Assembly: GCA_947494865.1 (NCBI GenBank)
Contig: CANMAT010000259.1
Location: forward strand, 1 to 6,096
Length of the DNA: 6,096 bases
Origin: Deltaproteobacteria bacterium
GTDB lineage: Bacteria > Myxococcota_A > Polyangia > Polyangiales > Ga0077539
Direction: 5' to 3'
A model generated the notes under the pieces. It saw nothing but the letters and a program-made list of their open reading frames with translations. It was not told where the DNA came from and did no database searches. Of the stretch, positions 1-6,071 are shown in pieces. The translations under genes were made by a program, and so were the position numbers. Each line of letters begins with the position of its first letter. The first letter of the stretch is position 1.

Positions 1-1438
1 CTTCGCCGTGGTGCGGGCGAGCCCCGGCATGGGCGCCTCTCGGCTCGCCCACGAGGCCGCGCTGCGCGTAGGCGCGCGGGTGGTGCGATGCGTCGTCGAC
101 GGCCCCGCGCTTTCGGCCGCCGAGGTGCTGCAGTCGTTCGAGGGCGTGCCCCAAGACGGCCCGCGCTGGCTCGTCGTCGAGCCGCGCGACGCCGCGGGGG
201 CGCTCGCGATCGACGTCGCGGGCTGCGGCGCGCGCATCCCCGGCGGCGCCGTGGTGGCGCTCGTGGGCTCCGACTGCGACACGCCCTGGTGCGACCCCGA
301 GCGCGAGGTTGAGCTCGGTCCCCTCGCCCCCGCCGAGTCGCGCGCCCTCGTGCGCGCCCTGCTCGGCGACGCCGCCGAAGACCTCCTCGTGAACCGCGTC
401 GCGCGCACGAGCGGCGTCCCCGGCGACCTCGTGTCTCGCGTGCGCGCGGCCGCGCTCGGTGGCGCCATGGTGCACGACGCCCGCACGGCCTCGTGGCGCC
501 CGCGCAACCGACGCCTCGTGTCGGTGCACGCCGAGCCCGCCGACCGCTCGCTCGCAGAGCGCCGCGTCGACGCGCTCGACCCTGTTACGCGGCGCGCCCT
601 CGAGGTCGCGGTCGCGACGGGCGACGGCGCGTCGGAGTCGGCCCTCCGCGGCGCGTTGCGCGTGGTGCTCGGCCCCGGCGATCACCTCGCCGCGCTGCGC
701 GCGCACGGGCTCGTCACGCTCGAGGGCGGCACCGTCGACGTGGGGCGCGCCTTCGCGACGGCGCCCGACGCCGCGCTCGCGGGACGCGTCCAGGCGCTCC
801 GTCAGCTCGGCGTGCTCGAGGCGCTCGCCGACGCCGAGCGCGCCCTCGCGCAGCGCTCACCCGACGCCGCGCCGCTCTTCGCCCGCGCGGCCCGCGCCGC
901 GATGGCGGCGGGCGACCGGGCCGCGGCGGTGCGCCTGCTCGCGGCCACGTCGTCGCTGCCGCGGCCCGCGGGCGACGCGTCGCTCTCGGCCGCGATGCGC
1001 GCAGCGGCGGCGGAGCTCGGGCCCATGGCCACGGTGCGCCCGATCGCGGGCCCGCGCGCATCGGCGTCGGCCGCCGCGTCGCCCGAGGCCCTCGAGGCGG
1101 CAGCGCTCGCGCGAGAGGCCCGCGGCGACGCCCCTGCGGCGATGCGGCTGCGCGCGCTCGCGGCGCTGCTCAAGGGCGACGCGAGCCTCGCACGGCGCGT
1201 CGGGGCCTCGGGCACCTCGGTGAAGGATCACCTCCTCGGCGCCCTCGCTCACGCGCGCGAGTCGCGGGTGCCCTCAGCGGTGCGCGCGGCGGTGGCGGCG
1301 CTCGCGCAGGCCCGCCGCGAGCGCGACGCCGGCGGCGAGGCGGCGACGCTGGCGATGCTCGCGTCGCTCTATCACGCGGTCGAGCGGCACGACGACGCGC
1401 TCAAGCTCTCGGGGGCCATCGCGGCGCGCGGTCGGTAA
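1..1438 (+). CDS. C-terminal part of a degenerate AAA/STAND-type ATPase regulator (5' end outside window)
   Basis: The frame is open from the first bases, with no stop before the left edge, so the gene begins upstream; the GTG at 8 is an internal valine rather than a start. Numbering from that GTG, residues 4-13 (ASPGMGASRL) align with the P-loop of AAA_16/STAND ATPases (G-x-P-G-I-G-K-S-R-L), but alanine (codon 35-37) replaces the lysine. Residues 53-61 (RWLVVEPRD) sit at the Walker B position, with EP where acidic residues are expected, and VVALVGSD at about 82-89 fits the sensor-1 strand. Residues 103-157 resemble the small helical AAA subdomain. A winged-helix-like segment follows (about 188-240, DALDPVTRRALEVA), then Ala/Arg-rich helices that look TPR-like. 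In this family such modules often follow a Ser/Thr kinase or DNA-binding domain and act as signalling switches; the missing N-terminus cannot be judged. Loss of key residues suggests weak or no ATP hydrolysis. The gene ends in TAA and converges on the J-protein gene. Confidence 0.72.
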   Translation, partial: FAVVRASPGMGASRLAHEAALRVGARVVRCVVDGPALSAAEVLQSFEGVPQDGPRWLVVEPRDAAGALAIDVAGCGARIPGGAVVALVGSDCDTPWCDPEREVELGPLAPAESRALVRALLGDAAEDLLVNRVARTSGVPGDLVSRVRAAALGGAMVHDARTASWRPRNRRLVSVHAEPADRSLAERRVDALDPVTRRALEVAVATGDGASESALRGALRVVLGPGDHLAALRAHGLVTLEGGTVDVGRAFATAPDAALAGRVQALRQLGVLEALADAERALAQRSPDAAPLFARAARAAMAAGDRAAAVRLLAATSSLPRPAGDASLSAAMRAAAAELGPMATVRPIAGPRASASAAASPEALEAAALAREARGDAPAAMRLRALAALLKGDASLARRVGASGTSVKDHLLGALAHARESRVPSAVRAAVAALAQARRERDAGGEAATLAMLASLYHAVERHDDALKLSGAIAARGR

Positions 1439-1460
1439 CGGGTGGAGCTCAGCGCCGCGA
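1419..1460. terminator. 9-bp inverted repeat spanning the convergent gene ends (possible bidirectional terminator)
   Basis: The arms TCGCGGCGC (1419-1427) and GCGCCGCGA (1452-1460) are perfectly complementary, with a 24-base spacer that contains the TAA of the ATPase gene and touches the TGA of the J-protein gene. The position between converging genes suits a shared terminator. There is no T-run on either strand, so it is not a classical intrinsic terminator. In such GC-rich DNA an inverted repeat of this length with a long loop can arise by chance. Confidence 0.25.
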
Positions 1461-1967
1461 GCGCAGGGCGGCACGCTCGGCCTCGAGGATCTCGCGCGTG
1501 AGCGACTGCACGCGCGGATGGCTGCTCTTGCGGGAGACAAGCAGCAGAAAGGCCTTGGCGTTCTTGATGTCTCCGCGCTTGAAGGCGTCGGCCGCGCGTT
1601 CGAAGAGGGGCGCCACGTCGGCGGGGAGCGGCACCTCGACGGCCGCGACGACGCGCGACTCCTGCACAACGGCGGTGCGCTCGGCGTCGGGCGTGAGGCG
1701 CACCTCGCCGCGCGTGAGGGCCGCGTCGTAGCGGGCGCGTAGCACCGGGTCGAGCAGCACGCGGTAGCCCTCGGAGCCGCGCTTGAAGATCCGCAGCACG
1801 CGCGCCGCTTCGGCGGGCGCGTCGACGTGCTGGTCGGGGTGATACCGGAGCGCGAAGCGGTGAAAAGCATCGCGAATATGACCGGCGTTGGCGTCGCGCG
1901 CCGCGCCAAGGAGCGAGTAGTAGTCCACCCTGTCAAGGTGTTCGTCGAGCAGGTGATCCGAGAGCAT
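1449..1967 (-). CDS. J-domain (DnaJ-like, class C) co-chaperone with TPR-like tail
   Basis: This 172-aa protein has an N-terminal J domain at about residues 13-82: DYYSLLG at 15-21, the helix II region with YHPDQ carrying the catalytic HPD at 43-45 (bases 1833-1841), and the closing helix ending in RARYDAAL. J proteins stimulate ATP hydrolysis by a partner Hsp70 through HPD, and the intact HPD implies it is active. It lacks the Gly/Phe region, zinc fingers and client-binding domain of true DnaJ, so it is a class C J protein. Residues about 113-168 are helical and include a TPR-like hairpin (LFERAADAFKRGDIKNAKAF), a likely protein-binding site. The ATG at 1967 is supported by a GGAGGGAG Shine-Dalgarno (1985-1978, 10 bases upstream). 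It lies 79 bases downstream of the Hsp70-like gene on the same strand, so co-transcription and partnership are likely. The partnership itself is inference. Confidence 0.9.
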   Translation of the reverse strand: MLSDHLLDEHLDRVDYYSLLGAARDANAGHIRDAFHRFALRYHPDQHVDAPAEAARVLRIFKRGSEGYRVLLDPVLRARYDAALTRGEVRLTPDAERTAVVQESRVVAAVEVPLPADVAPLFERAADAFKRGDIKNAKAFLLLVSRKSSHPRVQSLTREILEAERAALRSRR

Positions 1968-1977
1968 CGGTGCGTTA

Positions 1978-1985
1978 CTCCCTCC
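1978..1985 (-). promoter_or_regulatory. Strong Shine-Dalgarno of the J-domain gene
   Basis: On the minus strand GGAGGGAG lies 10 bases before the ATG at 1967. It supports that start and independent translation of the J gene in a presumed Hsp70-J operon. The rest of the 79-base gap (1968-2046) is GC-rich and shows no clear promoter or hairpin. Confidence 0.7.
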
Positions 1986-2046
1986 GTGCGCGGTGTCCTA
2001 CCAACGCCGCGCGCGCGCCGCCAGCAGATCGTGCCGCGCGCTCACA

Positions 2047-5000
2047 CTACGCGCCGCTCACGGCCACCGCCGTACGCTGACGCGCCGCCATCTCGGCCTG
2101 CGCGGTCTCCGTGGGGATCGTCAGCAGCGAGACGCGCGTCGCCTGCTCGCGGCCGGTCTCGACGTCCTTCGCGCGCACGGTGAGGGTCCCGTCGGCGCCG
2201 AGTTCGAAGGTGACCGACACCGACACCTCGCCGCGCAGCGCAGGGCGCAGACCCGAGAGCTCGAGCTCGCCGAGGCCCTGATTCTCCACGAACCTTCGCG
2301 ACTCGCCCTGCGAGATGCGAATCACCACCGTGGTCTGGTCGTCGTTGGTGGTGGAGAAGACGCGCGTCTGCTCCACAGGGATCGTCGCGTTGCGCCGAAT
2401 GACCGCCTCGCACTGGCCGCCAGCGGTCTCGACGCCGAGGCTGAGGGGCGTCACGTCGAGCAGGAGCGGGACGGCGATGCCGCCCTGCGCGGGCATCGAG
2501 GCGCGACCGGGAGCCATGCTCGGGCTCGTCGCCGCGGGCGCTCCGCTCGCGAGGGGCTGCGCCTGCGCGGGCCCGCGCTGCTGCGATGCGGGAAACCCGG
2601 GCTTGAGCGTGTCCCCGCCGCCGGGGGGCATGTACGGCGCTGCGTTGCCTGCCTGAATGGTCGAGTTCATCGACGGGAGCGGCGCGGGCATCGACGGACG
2701 GATCACCGGCACCGGAGCCTTGACGGCCGCTGGCACCACCATCGGCGGGAGCGAGGCGTCGTCATCGGCCGCGGCGGTGGGCATCACGCGCGTGCTCTCG
2801 TCGCGGGCCGACGGGGGCGGGTCGAAGCGACGCGTGGGCTCTTCGATGCGAGGCGTCACGGGCGGCGTCTCCATCGCGACCGTCGAGCTGCCGCGCTCGG
2901 GCACCGTGGGCTCGAAGGGCGACCTGGCCATGAGCGTGCCAGTGCCCGCTTCGGACGAAGGGCCGAAGATGTCGTCGGCGTCGATGCGGAACGACGGCAC
3001 CGACGCGTCGCGGCCTGGCGCGGCCTGAGTCGGCTTCGATTCGTTACCGAAGAGTGTGGCGTCGTCGCCGAAGAGCGACGCGTCGAGCTTGAACGACGGG
3101 ATGGAGCGCTCTTCACGGCCTGCGGGAGGCCGCGCGTCGACGCTTTGCTGCGAGAACATTGGCGGATCTTGCGGGGCCTCGTTTCGCGGAGGCGGCGGCC
3201 TGATCGCAGCGGCGATCGACGGCGGGAGGGACGAGAGCGCCGACGCGAACCCGCCCGAAGGCTCCGGCGGGGGTCGCCCGACGACGGGCTGAACGCTCGG
3301 CGACGACGGCCGCGGCGGAGCGCCGATCGCAGGCTTTGCGGGGATAGCGTCGTTGGTAGCCATCGGGAGGCCCGCCGCAGCCATCGGGAGGCCCGCCGCA
3401 GCCATCGGGAGGCCCGCTGCAGCCATCGGGAGGCCCGCCGTGGCGGTGGGCAGCGCGGCCGTCGTCGCGGGCAGCGCGGCTGCGGGTGCAGGGAGGCCAG
3501 GCTGCACGGGGCTCGGCAGGCCAGGAACGTTCGACGGACGGGTCTCGATGGCCTGTGTGGGCTCCGGATCGGCTTCGACGTCTTGCTTCGACTGCAGCAT
3601 CGTCGCGCCCAGCGAGGGGAAGGGCATCGCCACCGACGAGTCTTCGAGGTTGAACGCCGGCACCGGCTGCTCGAAGGGTCGCGTGTTGGCGACGCGCGCG
3701 CCGAGCGGCGGGAGGTTGCCGATGAACGACGGCTCGTCGAGCTCGTCGAAGCCGGTCATGTGCACCGGGATCGGCGTGTTCTTCGCGGAGCGCTCCGCGG
3801 GGGCTGCGACCGTGCGCTCGCCCGGGTCTGCACCGAAGGGGTCGTCGAGGTCGAAGCTCACGGGGGCCTGCGAAGGGCTCACCGGCGGCGCCGGCATCGA
3901 CGACGGCGCCGCGTGCGGCGGCCGCGACGAGCCTGGAACCTGCGACGCGCGCATCGCCTGTGAGGGCACGGCGGGCGGCGCCGGAGGCCGCGCGCCGTGC
4001 GGCAGCGGCGGCGGCGCGGGCGCGCGGAAGGGCGCGGTGACGGTGGGAGGGCGCGGCGGCGCGGCGTTGCCCATGAGCGTGGGTGCGCGCATCGGCGCCG
4101 CCGACGCGCTCGGGGACACGAGCGGCGGTTGGCCGGCGGGGGCCGCGGGGAGCGGGAGCGGGCCCGAGCCGCCCGGCGAGCTCGACGCCGTGGCAGGCGC
4201 GAACATCCGCTGCGTGGTGGGGCCCTTGCGCACGCCGCCGGTGAGGGCCTCTGCCAGGATCGACGCGCCGAGCGCGACGACCTCTTCGGGCGGCAGGTGC
4301 GTGAGCGGCTCGCGGCCGAAGAACTGCGCGACGCGCGAGCGCACCGAGTGAATGCGCGTGCTGCCCCCCACGAGGATCACCGACGTGAGGTCGCTCGGGC
4401 GCAGGCCGGCGAGCTTGAGCGCCTCCTGGCAGACCGAGAAGGTGCGCTCGATGTAGGGGCCCGCGAGGTTGTCGAGGTCGCCGCGCGTGAGCGTCTGCTG
4501 AAAGCGCACGGGCTCGCGCGCCCCCTGGGCCATGTAGTTGAAGTCGAGCGTCGACGCGTCGCCCTGCGAGAGGCGGCACTTGGCCGTCTCCGCGGCGTCG
4601 CGCAGAATGTCGAACGCGAGGCGATCGTGCGAGGCGTCGATGCGCGTCGACCGCAGGAGCTGCGGCACCATCGCGTCGGTGATGGCCACGTCGATGTCGT
4701 CGCCGCCGAGGAAGGTGTCGCCCCAGGTCGCGAGCACCTCGAAGACGTTGCCGTTGAGCTCGAGCAGCGTGACGTCGAAGGTGCCTCCGCCGAAGTCGTA
4801 GATGCAGATCTTCTCGCGCGTGCCGCGGCCGTAGCCGTACGCGAGCGCCGCCGCGGTGGGCTCGTTGAGAATGCGCACCACCTCGAGCTCGGCGATCTTG
4901 CCCGCGATCTTCGTGCTCGAACGCTGCAGCTCGTTGAAGTTGGCGGGCACGGTGACCACGCAGCGGTCGACCTTCTGCTCGAGCGCGGCCTCGGCCACGC

Positions 5001-5379
5001 GGCGCACCTCGCGGAGCACCATCGCCGACATCTCGGGCAGCGAGAAGCTGCCGCCGCGCGTCTGCACGAGCACCGCGCTGTCGGCGCCCTCCTTGAGGTC
5101 GAAGGCCACGCGAGACTTCGCGCGCCGCACCTCTTCGCTCTTGAAGGGACGCCCCAGGAGGCGCTTCACCGACGAGACCGTGTGCGCCGGGTCGAAGGCC
5201 TTGCGCACGCGCGCCGCGCGGCCCACGAGCCGCTCCCCCGACTCGGTGAACGAGACCACCGAGGGGATGAGCGGCGCGCCCGACGTCGGGTCGACGAGCA
5301 CCTGAGGCTTGCCGTTGATCGAGACCGCCACGACAGAGTTGGTGGTCCCGAGGTCGATTCCTACAGCGGGTGTGGGCAT
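2047..5379 (-). CDS. DnaK/Hsp70-like chaperone with giant interdomain insert and no lid
   Basis: The protein is 1110 aa, against about 640 for DnaK. Residues 1-382 form a complete Hsp70 nucleotide-binding domain: phosphate-1 loop GIDLGTTNS (7-15), VKRLLGR with the catalytic-type lysine K72, VPANFN (144-149), LNEPTAAALAYG with E173, phosphate-2 loop YDFGGGTFD (194-202) and adenosine motif VILVGGSTR (334-342). Residues 383-966 are Pro/Ala/Ser-rich low complexity. The sequence resumes at about 967 with the canonical linker and beta-domain start PLLLDVTPLSLG (971-982) and continues through a full substrate-binding beta-sandwich to about 1092. The helical lid (about 100 residues in DnaK) is absent, and only an 18-residue tail follows. 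ATP binding and J-stimulated hydrolysis are expected; client handling without a lid should be faster or different. I chose the ATG at 5379 because it places the phosphate loop as in DnaK; an in-frame GTG at 5445 would add 22 unrelated residues. No clear Shine-Dalgarno precedes it. The J-protein gene follows 79 bases downstream. It is a specialised paralogue rather than housekeeping dnaK. Confidence 0.93.
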   Translation of the reverse strand: MPTPAVGIDLGTTNSVVAVSINGKPQVLVDPTSGAPLIPSVVSFTESGERLVGRAARVRKAFDPAHTVSSVKRLLGRPFKSEEVRRAKSRVAFDLKEGADSAVLVQTRGGSFSLPEMSAMVLREVRRVAEAALEQKVDRCVVTVPANFNELQRSSTKIAGKIAELEVVRILNEPTAAALAYGYGRGTREKICIYDFGGGTFDVTLLELNGNVFEVLATWGDTFLGGDDIDVAITDAMVPQLLRSTRIDASHDRLAFDILRDAAETAKCRLSQGDASTLDFNYMAQGAREPVRFQQTLTRGDLDNLAGPYIERTFSVCQEALKLAGLRPSDLTSVILVGGSTRIHSVRSRVAQFFGREPLTHLPPEEVVALGASILAEALTGGVRKGPTTQRMFAPATASSSPGGSGPLPLPAAPAGQPPLVSPSASAAPMRAPTLMGNAAPPRPPTVTAPFRAPAPPPLPHGARPPAPPAVPSQAMRASQVPGSSRPPHAAPSSMPAPPVSPSQAPVSFDLDDPFGADPGERTVAAPAERSAKNTPIPVHMTGFDELDEPSFIGNLPPLGARVANTRPFEQPVPAFNLEDSSVAMPFPSLGATMLQSKQDVEADPEPTQAIETRPSNVPGLPSPVQPGLPAPAAALPATTAALPTATAGLPMAAAGLPMAAAGLPMAAAGLPMATNDAIPAKPAIGAPPRPSSPSVQPVVGRPPPEPSGGFASALSSLPPSIAAAIRPPPPRNEAPQDPPMFSQQSVDARPPAGREERSIPSFKLDASLFGDDATLFGNESKPTQAAPGRDASVPSFRIDADDIFGPSSEAGTGTLMARSPFEPTVPERGSSTVAMETPPVTPRIEEPTRRFDPPPSARDESTRVMPTAAADDDASLPPMVVPAAVKAPVPVIRPSMPAPLPSMNSTIQAGNAAPYMPPGGGDTLKPGFPASQQRGPAQAQPLASGAPAATSPSMAPGRASMPAQGGIAVPLLLDVTPLSLGVETAGGQCEAVIRRNATIPVEQTRVFSTTNDDQTTVVIRISQGESRRFVENQGLGELELSGLRPALRGEVSVSVTFELGADGTLTVRAKDVETGREQATRVSLLTIPTETAQAEMAARQRTAVAVSGA
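2482..4233 (-). other. Low-complexity, probably disordered insert within the Hsp70-like protein (residues 383-966)
   Basis: This segment lies exactly between the end of the ATPase domain (EALTGG, 377-382) and the interdomain linker LLLDVTPL. It is rich in Pro, Ala, Ser and Gly with few aromatic residues, has no recognisable fold, signal peptide or membrane segment, and should be disordered. It stays in frame throughout and contains short conserved-looking islands: a heptad repeat (628-676), F-x-[LI]-[DE] motifs (509-516, 575-580, 762-771, 796-806) and Thr-hydrophobic motifs. Normal Hsp70 linkers are about a dozen residues and pass the allosteric signal between domains. Confidence 0.85.
3361..3444. 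repeat. 21-bp tandem repeat, four copies, encoding GLPMAAA heptads
   Basis: Four adjacent 21-bp units start at 3361, 3382, 3403 and 3424. The first two are identical, the third has one C-to-T change and the fourth differs at its end. On the minus strand they encode GLPMAAA three times and a terminal GLPMAT. Diverged heptads continue toward the protein's N-terminal side (GLPAPAA, ALPATTA, ALPTATA, residues 628-648), so seven heptads cover 628-676. The near-identity of the last copies points to recent expansion by slippage or unequal recombination. There are no spacers, so this is not a CRISPR array. Confidence 0.92.
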
Positions 5380-5412
5380 TGGATTCGACCGCGACTGTAA
5401 ACGCGCAGGGCC

Positions 5413-5442
5413 TCTATAGGAAAGGCCTCTCACACACGTTCC
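5413..5442 (-). promoter_or_regulatory. Candidate promoter of the Hsp70-like gene
   Basis: On the minus strand TATAGA (5418-5413) is the only AT-rich hexamer shortly upstream of the start and could be a -10 element. At the proper distance upstream is GGAACGT (5442-5436), which does not resemble the sigma-70 -35 box but does resemble the GGAAC -35 core of ECF/sigma-E-type promoters. The match is partial. No CIRCE element and no sigma-32-type box was seen. Confidence 0.25.
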
Positions 5443-5457
5443 CACGTGGCTGTAAAG

Positions 5458-5474
5458 GTGACGAAAAACGTCAC
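5458..5474. promoter_or_regulatory. Perfect inverted repeat GTGACG-N5-CGTCAC upstream of the Hsp70-like gene
   Basis: Two 6-bp arms, GTGACG (5458-5463) and CGTCAC (5469-5474), flank AAAAA (TTTTT on the minus strand). The 17-bp dyad lies about 80 bases upstream of the Hsp70 start and just upstream of its candidate promoter, suiting a dimeric regulator's operator. It could instead form a short hairpin in the peptidase transcript, but no T-run follows the right arm on the minus strand, so a terminator is less likely. Confidence 0.4.
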
Positions 5475-5522
5475 ATCACCGATTGGATTCGCCACACCGC
5501 GCGGCGGCCCCATGGCGCCCGA

Positions 5523-6071
5523 TCAGCGCTGGAGCTCCGTGAGCTCTGCCGCGATCCACCCGCGCACCATGGACGGAAAGGGCCACATCCACGCGTAATC
5601 GGGCCCGGTGAAGCGCCCGATGATCTCCTCGTGGAGGCGCGGGTCACACGCAGCGTCGAGGCCGTACACCTCGGCCGTCACGCGCAGCGTCTCGGCGTAC
5701 GCCTCCCACTCGAGCCGCGCTCGCCCGTACGCGAGCCCGACGGGAAACGGCAGGAGCCCATACAAGAGCACCATGCCCGCCCAGCCCCAGCGCTCGAACT
5801 GCCGCACGTGCACCACCTCGTGGCGCAGCACGGTGTAACGCGCGAGGGGCGACCGCTCGCTCCACCCGTCGGGAACGTAGATGGTGTGACCGAGCGTGGT
5901 CACGTACTCGCTGAGGTATCGATCCTGACCGCCCAGGGTGACCGCGCGGAGCAGTGCACCTGCGAGGCGCTGATGCCAGTAGCCGCCCTTCTCGACCACG
6001 CGCACGGGCCGCGGTCCCTGCGCGAGCGCATCGAGGTAGTCGCGCAGCAGGGCCTCGCCGTTGTCACGCAT
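5523..6071 (-). CDS. Small HExxH zinc-metallopeptidase-like protein
   Basis: This 182-aa protein has LRHEVVHVRQ at residues 82-91, a zinc-binding HExxH helix (H84, E85, H88) of the HExxHVxQ type. About 35 residues later comes EWEAYAE (121-127), whose E123 or E127 could be the third zinc ligand, as in gluzincin-like enzymes. Between them, residues 97-117 form one hydrophobic segment containing PFP (GMVLLYGLLPFPVGLAYG), which may be a membrane span or a buried helix. There is no signal peptide. The C-terminal part has an aromatic patch, YAWMWPFP (159-166). I do not recognise a named family; a peptidase role is inferred from the zinc motif, and a non-catalytic metal-binding protein is possible. 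The ATG at 6071 has only a weak ribosome site upstream, and the first 25 bases of context end at the window edge. The gene is on the same strand as the Hsp70-like gene and 143 bases upstream, so linkage is possible but the gap probably holds a separate promoter. Confidence 0.75.
   Translation of the reverse strand: MRDNGEALLRDYLDALAQGPRPVRVVEKGGYWHQRLAGALLRAVTLGGQDRYLSEYVTTLGHTIYVPDGWSERSPLARYTVLRHEVVHVRQFERWGWAGMVLLYGLLPFPVGLAYGRARLEWEAYAETLRVTAEVYGLDAACDPRLHEEIIGRFTGPDYAWMWPFPSMVRGWIAAELTELQR

Larger units (their letters stand above)
5378..5491. repeat. Short direct repeats in the Hsp70 upstream region
   Basis: The 10-mer ATTGGATTCG occurs at 5378-5387 and again at 5482-5491; on the minus strand the first copy runs into the start codon as CGAATCCAATG. 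Separately, CTGTAAA occurs at 5395-5401 and 5450-5456. The two pairs have different spacing (104 and 55 bases), so they are not one duplication. They flank the candidate promoter and dyad. Function is unknown. Confidence 0.4.

Noticed and set aside
3361..3444. CRISPR-like array
   Set aside because: The 21-bp units are directly adjacent without spacers and encode heptads in frame within a protein.
1993..3963. A 656-codon open frame on the plus strand opposite the Hsp70-like gene
   Set aside because: Its product is mostly Arg, His, Gly and Ala with no domain, as expected for an antisense frame of GC-rich coding DNA. The minus-strand frame encodes clear Hsp70 domains. The other long opposite- or alternate-frame stretches (for example 3997-5400 plus and 3113-4579 minus) are rejected for the same reason.
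2047..5379. The housekeeping dnaK-dnaJ locus
   Set aside because: The Hsp70 lacks a lid and has a giant insert, and the J protein lacks the zinc fingers and client domains of true DnaJ; no grpE is seen in the window.
5380..5445. A 22-residue N-terminal extension of the Hsp70-like protein from a GTG at 5445
   Set aside because: The extension resembles nothing and would push the phosphate loop away from the N-terminus; family members start just before GIDLGTTNS. It also covers the likely promoter.
5458..5474. Intrinsic terminator of the peptidase-like gene
   Set aside because: The stem is only 6 bp, the Ts are in the loop, and the bases after the stem on the minus strand (CTTTACAG) are not a T-run.
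5380..5522. CIRCE or sigma-32 heat-shock control of the Hsp70-like gene
   Set aside because: No TTAGCACTC-N9-GAGTGCTAA dyad and no sigma-32-type boxes are present; the dyad that is present has a different sequence and spacing.
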